This document shows, piece by piece, positions 19,108 through 33,100 of a stretch of DNA of 64,000 nt. The stretch's first letter is position 1. Every line of letters starts with the position of its first letter. The stretch is taken from NCBI RefSeq assembly GCF_014529535.1, contig NW_023503372.1, positions 3,762,988 through 3,826,987 of the forward strand, read 5' to 3'. The notes under the pieces were generated by a model that saw nothing but the letters and a program-made list of their open reading frames with translations, was not told the DNA's origin and did no database searches. Made by a program: the position numbers and the translations under genes. Source of the stretch: Bradysia coprophila. Taxonomy: Eukaryota > Arthropoda > Insecta > Diptera > Sciaridae.

Positions 19108-19537
19108 GGTCTAACTAACGAGTCAATCATCTGATTTCCATAAACTTTTTTTTGTCGATCGGTATTGTAAATACCTTTTATTTGACGTATCACTTACATG
19201 TTTAGCCTTTGAATGACCGCAGATATCTTCGGAAAACGTTAAATCAGTTATGGGGCCCCAGCTCGGGAGGGGTCGACCCAAAATTACCCATCTTCGAACT
19301 TAGCCTCACTATTTCGACTATATTTCAGGGAAAAAAAAATTTTTGAAATCGGATTTGATTTACTCAAGATATCGACGTGACAGACAGACGGACGGACGGA
19401 CGGACAGACAAAATTTTTATTGCGGATTCGTTATCTATGAACATAGGCAAACACTTTGCCCTTACCGTCTGCTTCGAATTCCATCAATTACACACGGCAT
19501 CGTAATCCTATTAGCCCCTTTTACTTCGTACGGGGCT
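19108..19537. repeat. Dispersed repeat ending in CGTACGGGGCT, copy 1 (partial)
   Basis: From about 19108 the sequence parallels 51050-51459. It includes CATCTTCGAACTTAGCCTCA, TCGGATTTGATTTACTCAAG, a GACAGACGGACGG microsatellite and CATCAATTACACACGGCATC, and ends AGCCCCTTTTACTTCGTACGGGGCT, which is itself nearly palindromic. The left part seen in the other copy is absent here. Confidence 0.85.
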
Positions 19538-19960
19538 AATAAACTGATCTTCGGTCTTCTCACTCACATACATGTTGAAAGAAAAGCAAATACTTTGACA
19601 AGTACCCCAAGCAAGTTATAATTAAATAATCTTCGGTTTTATCGCTCAGATCATAATACTCTATTGTACCAAGATAAATATTTCAAATATTGATGTGGTC
19701 GTTTGATAATGTTCCGAGCATTAAATTAACTCGCCATGTTCGATTATGGAACACACTCCAGATCGCGACTTTACAGAGTTGTCAAAAAGTGACATATTCG
19801 AAAAAGAAAAATATCGTCGATTGTGATTTATTTGTACTTCGCAGTTCTAAGTTTTTTTTTCCACAAAAAAAATCATCCGTGTCATTAGCTACCAAAGAAA
19901 GGTTTAAAGCTTAGTATTTAAGTAATTATCGTACGCTAGAAATTAAAAAAATCAAAAACA

Positions 19961-22573
<2,613 letters not shown>

Positions 22574-23085
22574 GGGTTAGAGTTCGAATATGTTGCAGAT
22601 GAATTTCAATGAAATGAAAATTTCGATAAAAGAAAAGAGAAAATTCTGAGCGAGTAGATTTTCCCCAATTTTTTCCGATTTGTTTATTTTAAAATTTGAT
22701 TTTTTTGTACAATCATCTGCAACGGGCTTTGGTTCGGTTATGTTTTCGGTTTCGATTAATTTCCGTTTTTTTTTATTTAACGATCTGAATCTTTAATGTG
22801 AACGCTCAAAAAATGATTTTCGTTTGTTGTTTTTCGGGGTGGAAATAATTAGGTCTGATTTTTACTATTATTTTCTGATTATAAATGTTTTGCAAAACAA
22901 AAAATACAAAAAATGTATAATCCTAAATGAAGAATATCTCACACACACGCAAATATTATTGTACAATCTTCACTTGAATATGTATGCAATGGAAAAAAGT
23001 TAATTTATCAAATTAGTGCTGCTGCAATTGTAATTGATTTTAACACTAAAAATGTACAATCTCACTAAACATGAACGTTGATTTC

Positions 23086-23091
23086 AATAAA
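23086..23091 (+). promoter_or_regulatory. Polyadenylation signal of the visgun-like gene
   Basis: AATAAA lies about 510 bases after the stop codon, at the end of an AT-rich 3' UTR. It is the first canonical hexamer that I see downstream of the stop. Confidence 0.55.
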
Positions 23092-23099
23092 AAGAGTTA

Positions 23100-24786
23100 G
23101 TAAGACAATTTACACATCCACTTCATACTAAACATATTGATGTTCCCAAAGGCAGAATATTAAATGTCTTTTTTGTGAATATTTTAAACCGAAATATTCG
23201 TTTCGTTGAACATCCAGGGCATATTTGTAAGGAACAATTTTCTCGAAATTTCGCAGTTTTCTGAAATTTCTTCTCATTTTCTCACAATTTTTCGTTATCA
23301 ATTGATATCCTTGTAAGACAAGGTACGGAACAGAAGGCCCAAGCAGAAGAGGAATCTACTTTCAAGAAATCGTTTTGTCAAATTGTGGATAAAGATTTCT
23401 GAAATTTATCATGAAAATTCTCGTGGTCGGAATGGCCCAGATCCTAATAATGAGCAATATTTCACCAAATTGCACTAACAAAAATCACTAAATTTGTTGA
23501 ACTTGGGTGATAATTAGCGAAATATTTCTTAATCTGAGGCCCCGTGACAATATAAGGCGTTGATAAATTCTGTCAAAATTTTAGAAAATCACGTAGCATC
23601 GCAAAGCCACGCGAAAGACCTAGTGAAAGCTGTTGTTCCCATTACGACAGAGAAGACAAGTTTGCATTAAGCCTCTTTTCAGCCGCTATGTAAAGCTAAA
23701 GTGAGCAAATAAATCTGCTGAAAATAGGTTCTCTTGCCGGTACTCAGATAACATTTCCAAATCAACATTTCTTATGTACATGGAGCCGATAAATTATAGA
23801 AAATAAAGAAATATTAAGGAATTTAGGCAAAGTTAGACAAATCATTTGAGCATATACGTATTGCGTTTTACGTTGACAACATCAACAAAATATCTTGGTG
23901 TGAAACATTTTTGGTGGTAGAAACCCTTATACCATCGATTACTGGGCTACATCCGTGCATTATAGATGCTACGAATCTGCTACTTCTTTTGTTTTAATTT
24001 ACCGCGTAATGTTTGATAGTAATATGTGTCCTTAGCCTTATCTAATCTATAAAAACGATGATACATGTTTGATGTAGTTGTCAATAACATGAATAGCCGT
24101 TTAGAAAAGGTTAACTTGTAGATAACATTTTTTCATGAAAATTAACGAATTTTGAATTAGTTTTTGAGAAAATAAAGAGTAATTATATCTAGAGGGGAAA
24201 TTTCGAACAAAATTACGTAAAATATGTGGTCTCAACATGAAATGTTTATTGGTATGTGTTTGTCCACTTAATTAAGAGGGCAAATTTTACTATCAAAAGC
24301 GTCAAAGCATACAAGTGTTGGTGTAATATTATACGAAATGGCTATGTTATACAAACTAATTATTTTTATTATTATTTATTTTCATCGTTTATAGACCAAT
24401 TAACAGGCCGAAGCCCAATAATAAATCAGTCTTATACAAATAATAATGTTGGACCACATTTCGTCGTACGAATCTCCACTCGTGGTATAATTACTCTGAG
24501 AAAGACACAGCCCTATTAACACCTTTTTAACACCTGTTATCCACATCGATATCACAAAAATAAACGACAACCGCCGGCAATTATATAACGAAAAGTATGG
24601 TAAAACAAATGAGTTAAAAGTTCCTGTAGCAAATATTAGGTGACACTTTGAACGAAATAAGTACCAGATTCCACTTTTTCTTTATGCTGAAAATCAATGA
24701 AAGTCTAAGAAGAGAAAGATTAGAAATTGAAGTGAGAAACAACCATTTTCGTTCTAAATGACATCCCCCGTTTTGAAAAACAATTA
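23100..24786. other. Intergenic, no gene seen
   Basis: AT-rich sequence with frequent short runs of T and A. Longest ORFs are below 90 codons and have no recognisable motif. Confidence 0.5.
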
Positions 24787-24910
24787 CAGTGAACGACATC
24801 TCAAATGTCTCACTGTAAAATTTTTCTGAGAATTTTATTGTGTCATTGCAAATTCACAATGACATTCTCCGAAAAAAATGACAGTGAGACATTTGAGATG
24901 TCGTTCACTG
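24787..24910. mobile_element. 124-bp mariner-like MITE with TA duplication
   Basis: Perfect inverted ends CAGTGAACGACATCTCAAAT (about 30 bp, running on into GTCTCACTGT) are flanked by TA on both sides (24785-24786 and 24911-24912). Ends starting CAGT and a TA target fit the Tc1/mariner superfamily. It has no coding capacity. The near-identical arms suggest a fairly recent insertion. Confidence 0.88.
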
Positions 24911-25756
24911 TATTCAAATTTTATACTCAGTGGAATTTGTGAATCAAGTCATGTGAAATGAATGAAGAGAATTGGAATGGAATTGTCTGTTCACAGTAAT
25001 TCCTTTAAAATATGCCCTGCATAGCTGCACTACAAAAAGACATATTTTGCGTCTTCTTTTGCCAAAATCATTTTTTTTTCAAAAACTCTATTCCTTAGAA
25101 TCTAATCTATAAGTCTTAAACCATAATTTCATACTTTATTTAGATCTTATGTTATCTTACTTTCTTCGCCTACTGTATAAGTCATAAGTAGAAGGAAAAA
25201 AAACTTTAATTTCCAATTAATAAAAAATAAAAAGAAGAAAAATTTGTGAAAACTATGATTATAAGAGTAGAGGTAAAAAAAATTATATATTTAAATGTAA
25301 ACAAACAAAAAAAACGAATAAAGAACAGGAGATAAGGAAAACCAAAATGGAAAGTAAAAAAAAACGGATGGAAAGTGCTCTTATAAAAACAATATTTAAT
25401 TAGAAATGTTAAAATGCATTCATTTGATTAGCTCATTTGACAAAAAATTATCCATCCTTTCTAGACATTTACTTGATTGAATCATTTATAAATTCAAACA
25501 ACTTAAAAATATTATAACCGATAATATCTTACACATAAATATGACAACCAAAATATTGAATATCTTCTTCATCTCTGAATGTTAAAAAATTACTTCATTT
25601 CGATTAAGTTGAATTGGTTCGCCTTTTTTTTGAATTGTACAAGATCTGAAAATTCGTAGAAGCAAATAAAAGGAAATTTTTAAATGATAAGTTTGCGTTG
25701 TTGGTCTTTTTTGTTATTCCGCATTTGGGGTAAGGATTTTGATTCTTTGCATAATG

Positions 25757-25900
25757 CAGTACCGGACTGGCTCGAAAAAGCCCATCGGGGGCTCCATGCA
25801 ACTCAATTTAAAAAGGCCCACAAATTAAAAATTCTCATACAAAAATCCAAAAGGCCCATCGGGAATTCCCCGAATTCACCATATGGCCAGTCCGGGCCTG
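25757..25900. mobile_element. 144-bp hAT-like MITE with 8-bp TSD
   Basis: The termini CAGTACCGGACTGG and CCAGTCCGGGCCTG are inverted repeats of the hAT CAG-type. They are flanked by identical GCATAATG at 25749-25756 and 25901-25908. The interior has two copies of AAGCCCATCGGG or AGGCCCATCGGG. It has no ORF. Confidence 0.92.
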
Positions 25901-25908
25901 GCATAATG

Positions 25909-28900
25909 TAGGCAAGTATGTGAATAAAGGATGAAGTTGATAAAGGATGTCAAGATACGACGATACATCATCACCATTTAGTCTTTCCAAGATAGTTCAG
26001 CTGTTCAACGAGGTCTTTATTTTTTGATTGAGACAGCCGGTTGGGAAAGTCGCCGGTAAGTAGGGCTCCCGAATGAAAGACTTAAAAATGTGAAAAAGAC
26101 GGAAAAATGAAAAAAGATAACAGAATTGGCTATGCACAAATGACGTTACATTCTGACAGAGGAAGGAGGTCAGTCCAACGTGCAACTCAACTTTCTCACG
26201 ATAAAAAACGAGTTGAACTAAGTCGATGCTAAAATAGGATGCAAATAGCAAAAATAGAAGGGACCTTGTTAATATTGTTTCCTTACCATGTGATGTTATC
26301 AAAATGTAGCAAGCTCGCGACGCTCTACATCTGCTTCAAGTCCAAAAAATTTTCTATCACAAATTGCTGGAGATCGTAAAATTGGACAGTCGAGATTCAA
26401 TCGAAAAACAGAATGATTTTTCAGACTATTTCAGAGAATCTATCCGAACCGTTCAAATTTGTGGAAGCCATCATACAAAATCCATCGAACTGTTCTTAAC
26501 CCTTAAATGTGAAATAACGTGATTTTTCTTTTTATTGGGAGGAACTGCGTCACAGTCTCCACTACCACTACGACTATGATAATTCTATGTCACTCTTACT
26601 CGTCGCACTGCTGTCTTCTTAAAATCCACTAACATTTCTAAGAACAGGAAATTTCTTTCAGCTCTCCGTGACTTTCTGCCCATAATGAAAGTTTTTATTT
26701 AGATATCAGTACGACTTTTATACATAAAAGTTTACGTGTGAGGACATTTTTATAAATAAATCATAATTCATGTTGCGCTAATGTTTAAATATTAAATGTC
26801 TTTTTGTTGCATGTCGTGATATAAACATTTCTCATCTCTCTCTGGGTCAGGAAACCATTTTTCATTACTTGCCAACCACAAAGTGCTGTGGCTTAACATT
26901 AGTTAAAAATGCATAAGCCAAGGTTCCTAATGAACAACATCTTATGTGATGCTAATTAATTGTAAAGATATTCGCTCGCATCTTTTCGCGACGATAATAA
27001 TCAGATAATATACGAATGTTGTTCTCCTATTCGAACTTTATCAACAGCAGATAGTGATCATAGCTGATAAGAGATTTAAAATCAAAATTGATTATATAAA
27101 TATATGGCAGGATTCCAGCATAAAACAGAAACCGATCGCGAGGCCACAGTGCTACATTGTGAGTGGAAAATCTTTGATTTTGACTGTTGCGAAGAGAGGA
27201 ACAATTTGCGTAGATTTTTGTTTTGTTACATAAATATTGGGTGTACTAAGACATTAAATGTAAAATAACAAAGTTTTATTAGTTACAAAAAGTGAAAGTT
27301 TCGTGTTTCTAAAAAGAAAGAAAATAGCCAGGTGAGAGCTCCTTAGAGAGACAAATATCAGTCTGGCAAAGATGTTTTCGAAGATAGGATCAGCTAGAAA
27401 AACTACTTTGGAGACTGTTGTAATCCACATCTTCTATCCAGACTCTGGATTCCAGAGTTAATTAGACGTGACAGTAGAGTTTGTTATAGTGACTAAATCT
27501 GGTACTTCAAGTTGTTAACATAATTTGAGTGGACCTACGAAATGGACAATTTAAAAGCTCAATTGATAACTTTTAAAGAAAGTTTCTTGTGAAATTTCGC
27601 AAATATTCTAAAAAAATTCAAAAAACCTAATTTACCGAATTATTCAAATATTCTGACTTTGTCTGTAATACTAAACTATCAAAAGACAAAGTTGTAGAGT
27701 ATTCATGTTTTGAGCAATCTATATTCCACGATTTCTTACGTTGTCGGTCCGACAATGTAACGATAGGCTTTTATTAATATATTCGAATGTGGTCTTATTA
27801 CCTTACAGTTCATTACATGAAATGATTACCAAACTCAAATTTGAAGACGGAAAAGGCGGAAAAGTGAAATATTTTCTGATTAGTGTTGCTGTGTTTTCTA
27901 ACTAGTAACACATAAATTTCGGTTAATTAATGAATATCTAGATTTTTATTTTCTTACATTTTTCACGCGCCTAAACTTGTGGGAACGATTACAAACCACA
28001 ACAACTCTGAAATCATAAAATATGTGGGATCTCACTTTTCCGCTAGCATAACTACACCTAACACTTAATATACCCAATTCTAACTACAAAGAATCTTTGT
28101 CAAAGACCCTACCCAAAGATATGGTAGCAACTGTATACGTATTACACTCACCTGTAATTGGTATTAGATCACACATTCTCTTTTATCTATGGTGCAGGCC
28201 GTAGTCATAAAAGAAACGTTTTCAATAAAAAATTTCGTAGAACTTAAGCAGCATAATTTTCCGCTGACGTCAATGTACTAATGTTACTCAGACGTCAAGT
28301 TTAGGCTTCATCTCAAGTTCACGAATTTCCACCGAAATTACGTCGCTAGAAATAATTATTTTAGTGATCGTAAAACATATGTGATTCCGAGTGCGGTTTA
28401 TAAAAGTCATCTTTATTGCAGGTTTAACATCAGTATACAGCAATTAGAAAACGTAGAATCGATGTAACAAACTAGATAAAACCAGTGTGAATTAGGTATG
28501 CAACTCTTTCGATTCATATTGTTCTAATCGAATCGAACAAACCGCATTGCTATTTTGATATACTGATTAGACATTAGGGACAATGTTTCCTTTTTGGCTT
28601 TGATGGAAACATTGTCATAGTATATTGTAACCGAAAACTGAATCATTTCGAAGCAATTCAAATTACCTACAATACTCGGAAATATTAAACTCGGCAAAAA
28701 AGTGTTGTTTGTTTTGTTCTACCAATTGTAAACAATTTCGTACAAAATTTCCTGCATTCTTTTAAAAATCGTGCAAAAATTCTTTTTTCTTAAAATTCAA
28801 CAACTGTTACCATTTCGTTGAAGTACTGAATCGACCTTTTGGACTTGCATTTAGATTCTGAGCTTTAACAGTTTAGTTACTTGTCGGTTAAAATTTTGCT

Positions 28901-29024
28901 TGAACAACGAAAACACCTAAACTACAGTATATATACCATTAAAACTTCCATTGTTAGAGAACACTTCTTAGCTTTCTTTTACTTTTTTGTAATTTAATGT
29001 CAAAATATTAATTTTACCTGTGAT
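25909..29024. other. Intergenic / possible upstream region of the SLC26 gene
   Basis: No coding exon recognised. A TATA-like TATATAAATATATGG near 27095 followed by a CAGT-containing stretch and a GTGAGT donor-like sequence at about 27160 could mark a distant promoter and a non-coding first exon for the SLC26 gene, whose first coding exon at 30114 is preceded by an acceptor (TTTCCAG, 30097-30103). This link is a guess. Confidence 0.3.
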
Positions 29025-29181
29025 CAATGCACTTCAAGCAAAAGTGCTATTAATGACAGCTGTCAAATAGAATACTTTGTATGTAAAGTGTCCGAATTTT
29101 TTTACAGTGCCAAAATTTGTTCGATACACTGTCCAGTTTCAGTACCCTATTTAGAGTACCACTCATGCTTGAAGTGCGTTG
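29025..29181. mobile_element. MITE family CAACGCACTTCAAGCA, copy 2 (complete)
   Basis: Left end CAATGCACTTCAAGCAAAAG and right end CATGCTTGAAGTGCGTTG are inverted repeats of about 16 bp. The interior has TATTAATGACAGCTGTCAAA, TTTTTACAGTG and CAGTTTCAGTACCCTATTTA. It is the only copy in the window with both ends. No clear target duplication was found. Confidence 0.8.
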
Positions 29182-29315
29182 CTGTGACACGAACTTTTAG
29201 TGAAGAAAATTTACTTTTCCTATCATTTTAGTGGATTCTCCAACAGAGTGGTCATGCCACTTTCAAAAGAAATTCTTCGCTATATTCGCATAATCTAGTT
29301 ATAGTTTTAGTTACT

Positions 29316-29618
29316 GAAAAATATTGACATTAAATGTATGGGACATCTATCAAATATTTTTCATGTTTGATGTAAACCTGATGTAAACCCTTATTTTTCA
29401 GACTTTTTGCACTGTGTCACGAGAACTGTGTACTAAAGGCGAGTGCACAGTTCGAAAAGACATGAAAAATGCTTGCAAAACAAGAGTTTACATCAAGCGA
29501 GAAAAATATTTGGCATTTGTCTCATACATTATCTGTCAATACTTTTAAAACGCTTGATGTAAACTCTGATTTTGCAAGAATTTTTCATGAATTTTTCACG
29601 ATCTGTGTTCTCGCCTTA
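29316..29618. repeat. Compound fold-back
   Basis: The inner unit (29434-29618) begins TAAAGGCGAGTGCACAG and ends CTGTGTTCTCGCCTTA, with paired arms GACATGAAAAATGCTTGCAA and GTTTACATCAAGCG. Its middle also pairs with sequence just outside to the left (TATTGACATTAAATGTATGG...TTTGATGTAAAC, 29323-29395), which implies a rearranged or doubled copy. Confidence 0.65.
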
Positions 29619-30113
29619 AACATCAATTAAAACATAAAAATGTTTTTTCCTAAGCACATTGTTAATGTTCATCATTCACCTAGTTCAATTCAATTATGTA
29701 ATTGGTGTCACACAATTCAAAGCGCCATTACAAGGTGGGACTGAGTTTTTGATTTATTTCATTAAGTTTTTGTTTAGTCTTAAGGTAGGTGTAAAATTCT
29801 ACATAACTCACGGGTGTTACCTTAAATTTAACATTGTCCTTGTTTGTAACTATTTATTTTGCCTTCGACTCGACCAGCAACCACACAAAGCAAAATACTA
29901 AGTTCGAAACATTTACGTAAGTGGTTCTACTCACTAAGCCTCCGGGAAATGAGTAGATCGTTTTCACATAAGTTACAGACCATCATGTAGAACAAAATAG
30001 CAGAACAATATATTTCTAAAATACTAAACAAGTTAGGGTACAATCATCACGACGTAAAATGATTCAAATCATCATCCACCGTACTAATCGTTTTTATTTC
30101 CAGTTAGGACAAG

Positions 30114-33100
30114 ATGACAGTAAAATCATCGTCATCATCACAAAATGAACAAGTTTTGAAAGTCGAGAGGAAATACTACGAACAAGAACAGCTAAACACC
30201 GAACTAAGGTACTCCAAGCCGGAAAATAATGGTAAATTTAAAAATGGGAAGAGTGGGTTATATCTGCATTGAAATTTCGTTTCACCGACAGAATCGATCA
30301 AATCAATGGTTTGCAGTAAAATCCAGCCGAAAAAATTTTTCCTGAAGACTTTTCCCATTTTTGTGTGGCTGTCACATTACAATATAAAAGAAGATTTATT
30401 TGGCGATGTCATTGCCGGTTGTACAGTTGCTGTGATGCATATTCCGCAGAGTGAGTTTTTCCTGATAAGTTAAATTACTGTATCATCTGTTATCGACAAG
30501 CGTTGTGTCTAGCTTGTGTTACCTTATGTAGCCCCCAGGCCATTAGAGAAGTGGTTTGTTGTGTACTTGTGGACATGAATGTTCAGTTTGTTTGGATCGG
30601 GAAAGAATTTCAACACGAGCGTGACCTGAAAAAATCAGGTTGTTCCAGGTTGATCATTTCTTCGATAACAAGCTCAAAAAACGTCAAACCCATCAGGTCA
30701 ACCCAATCTGAACTTGTCGATCTGATTAAGTCTTTCAGGTTTCAGGTGGGGTTCAAGTCTGACCCAAAACATCAAAACAAGTTCGGGTCAAAATTTGGTC
30801 ACAAACTGACCTATCAGGTATTGAAGTAAAAGATTTTGTGGTATCAATTGATTGATTTGATGTTATGGAAGAGGCATCAGTTCAGCATCAAATTGGAGAA
30901 TTCAATTTCGCCTAGAAACTCATATATCGATACCCCACAACAACCGAGTTTTTAGACCGGCTGCAAAGTATGTCCAATAAAAAGATTGTGAAAATACAAA
31001 AACTTCCACCGACTGCACCACAACTCTTAAATATTGGTTTTGCGTTTCTATTATTAGAAATATTCCATTACGTACGCAGTTAACGATGTTGTAACAATGA
31101 TCTCAAAATAATAACCATGAAAAAAAAATCATTGTCTCCACGTAGTAACACATCTCAATGAAGAGGCACGGCTCTAACTTAAATATTTAACCGCTGGAAA
31201 TTCTTTAGTCTATAGAAACATCCGAATAAAAAAATATTGATTATTTCCCCGGGATCAACAGACAAACAAGTGCTGTGTGTGGTGTACACAAAATATTGAC
31301 ATTGCAAATAAAAGTCCGTTGACTAAAATAATAATATTTGATCGCGCTGGGGAAATCAGGAAGATAGTGCCATTGTTCTTTATACGGTTTTCCGTATCTG
31401 CATCGATGATATTGTTATTATCCGAATTTGTGAGCGGTAAATATCTCGGTAGTAACAATGAGAACGTTTACCTTTGAAATGTTACCTTCGTTTCTATGCA
31501 ACCACAGTTGATATAACGATAACGCTGACGCGGCTCCAGTGATATTTTGATGTTGTACAACTTGATAATTGAGGGTAATGGAGTAGACAATTTATTATAA
31601 TTTTTGGGTGTCGTAGTCAAAGCATATCAACACTGAAGGTTATGCAAACCCACAGCCGATCACAAAAACCCAACTTTCGGGTGAATTTCCTATACTGCGT
31701 GCATGTGTGTTTTTGCAAATTTTCATTACCTGCAGTGGTTTAAAAGTTAGTCTGCCCACAGCTCGTCGTAGAAATTTAAATCATTTTCAAAGAATGAAGA
31801 AGTAATGATACCTCATGCTTCACATAATTTCAAATTGAATTCGAGTGCATTAACTGCTAAAAACATTTTTTAAAAAATGTTAAATCTGTTACCGACAGCG
31901 ACGACAAGAATAAGCGGTGAGCTGTGGCTTCTGTTCTTGTATATCGCGAAGAGCATGATTAAAAATATTAAAATAATGTCTCTGTGTGGTAAGACTAATA
32001 TTATGCATCAGCTCGGAGAGGGAGAGTTTGGGTTTACCTTTGCATCGACACATAAAAAATGATAAAATGATAAAAATAAACATTTGGACACAGGTGCATA
32101 ATACTTATTGTATCAAAGACTAACGAAAGACTAACACACATGAAGTAGTAGATTCAATGTTTTGTTGCGATACACTTACTAAGAGATTAAAATGTGTCAA
32201 CTAGGCATGACATGGCCTTTCTCTACTATTTCTATTGTAATTCCACATTTTTCTATCTCTCTAATTTTCAAGGTTTGGGATATGCAACGCTTGCCAAAGT
32301 ACCACCTGTGCTGGGTATATATACAGCGTACATTCCGGTAATTATGTATTGCATTTTTGGAACGTCGCGGCATAATTCAATGGGTAAGTAGATCATCTAA
32401 CTGATTAGTTTTGTGTTTGGTAACGAGTAACCTCCCCATAAAATCAGGGACTATTTTAGGAAAAATATTTTCCCATATTTTTGTAAATTTCCCCCACTCC
32501 AACATCTTTACAAATTTGCCCAAAACCATTTTATGTGAACATTTGGAAAACACTTTCTTGAATTTTCCATAATTTTCATTTTTTTAAATTTAAATTTGGA
32601 AAACTGTAGGAAAATGTGGAAAAAATCAAGAAAGTATGGGATAGGAAAATGTTTTTCCAAAAATATTCTCTTCCTGAGCCTGATACACTTTATATGGTAG
32701 GTCTGATAGTGTTTTCTGAAATGATGTTGCAAGCGAAAAACTTATTTTAGAGTTACTTTGATATAAATTTGGAACAATTCTAAGAATGTTAATTAAACAC
32801 AAACATCAATTATTTTGCTTCACAGTAAGACCACTTAATCTTCAAGTTTATGGGGCGGCAAAGACGTAATGAAAATTACTTCCTCTCATGATGATGATAT
32901 CGCTAAGACTTAAGATAAATTCATTGGCGCGTAATATAGAATTTGTCTGACGAGTCATCGTCTTTTTTATTTGTCTATTTTTTCAGTTTCTGGATTATGT
33001 ACAGAAAACAAGAGTTGCTATAAAATTCAGTGACTCGATATAGAATGCTGTCTAAAGATTGTTGATATTTCTGTTTAGGATAAGCTGATGTTGATAAATT

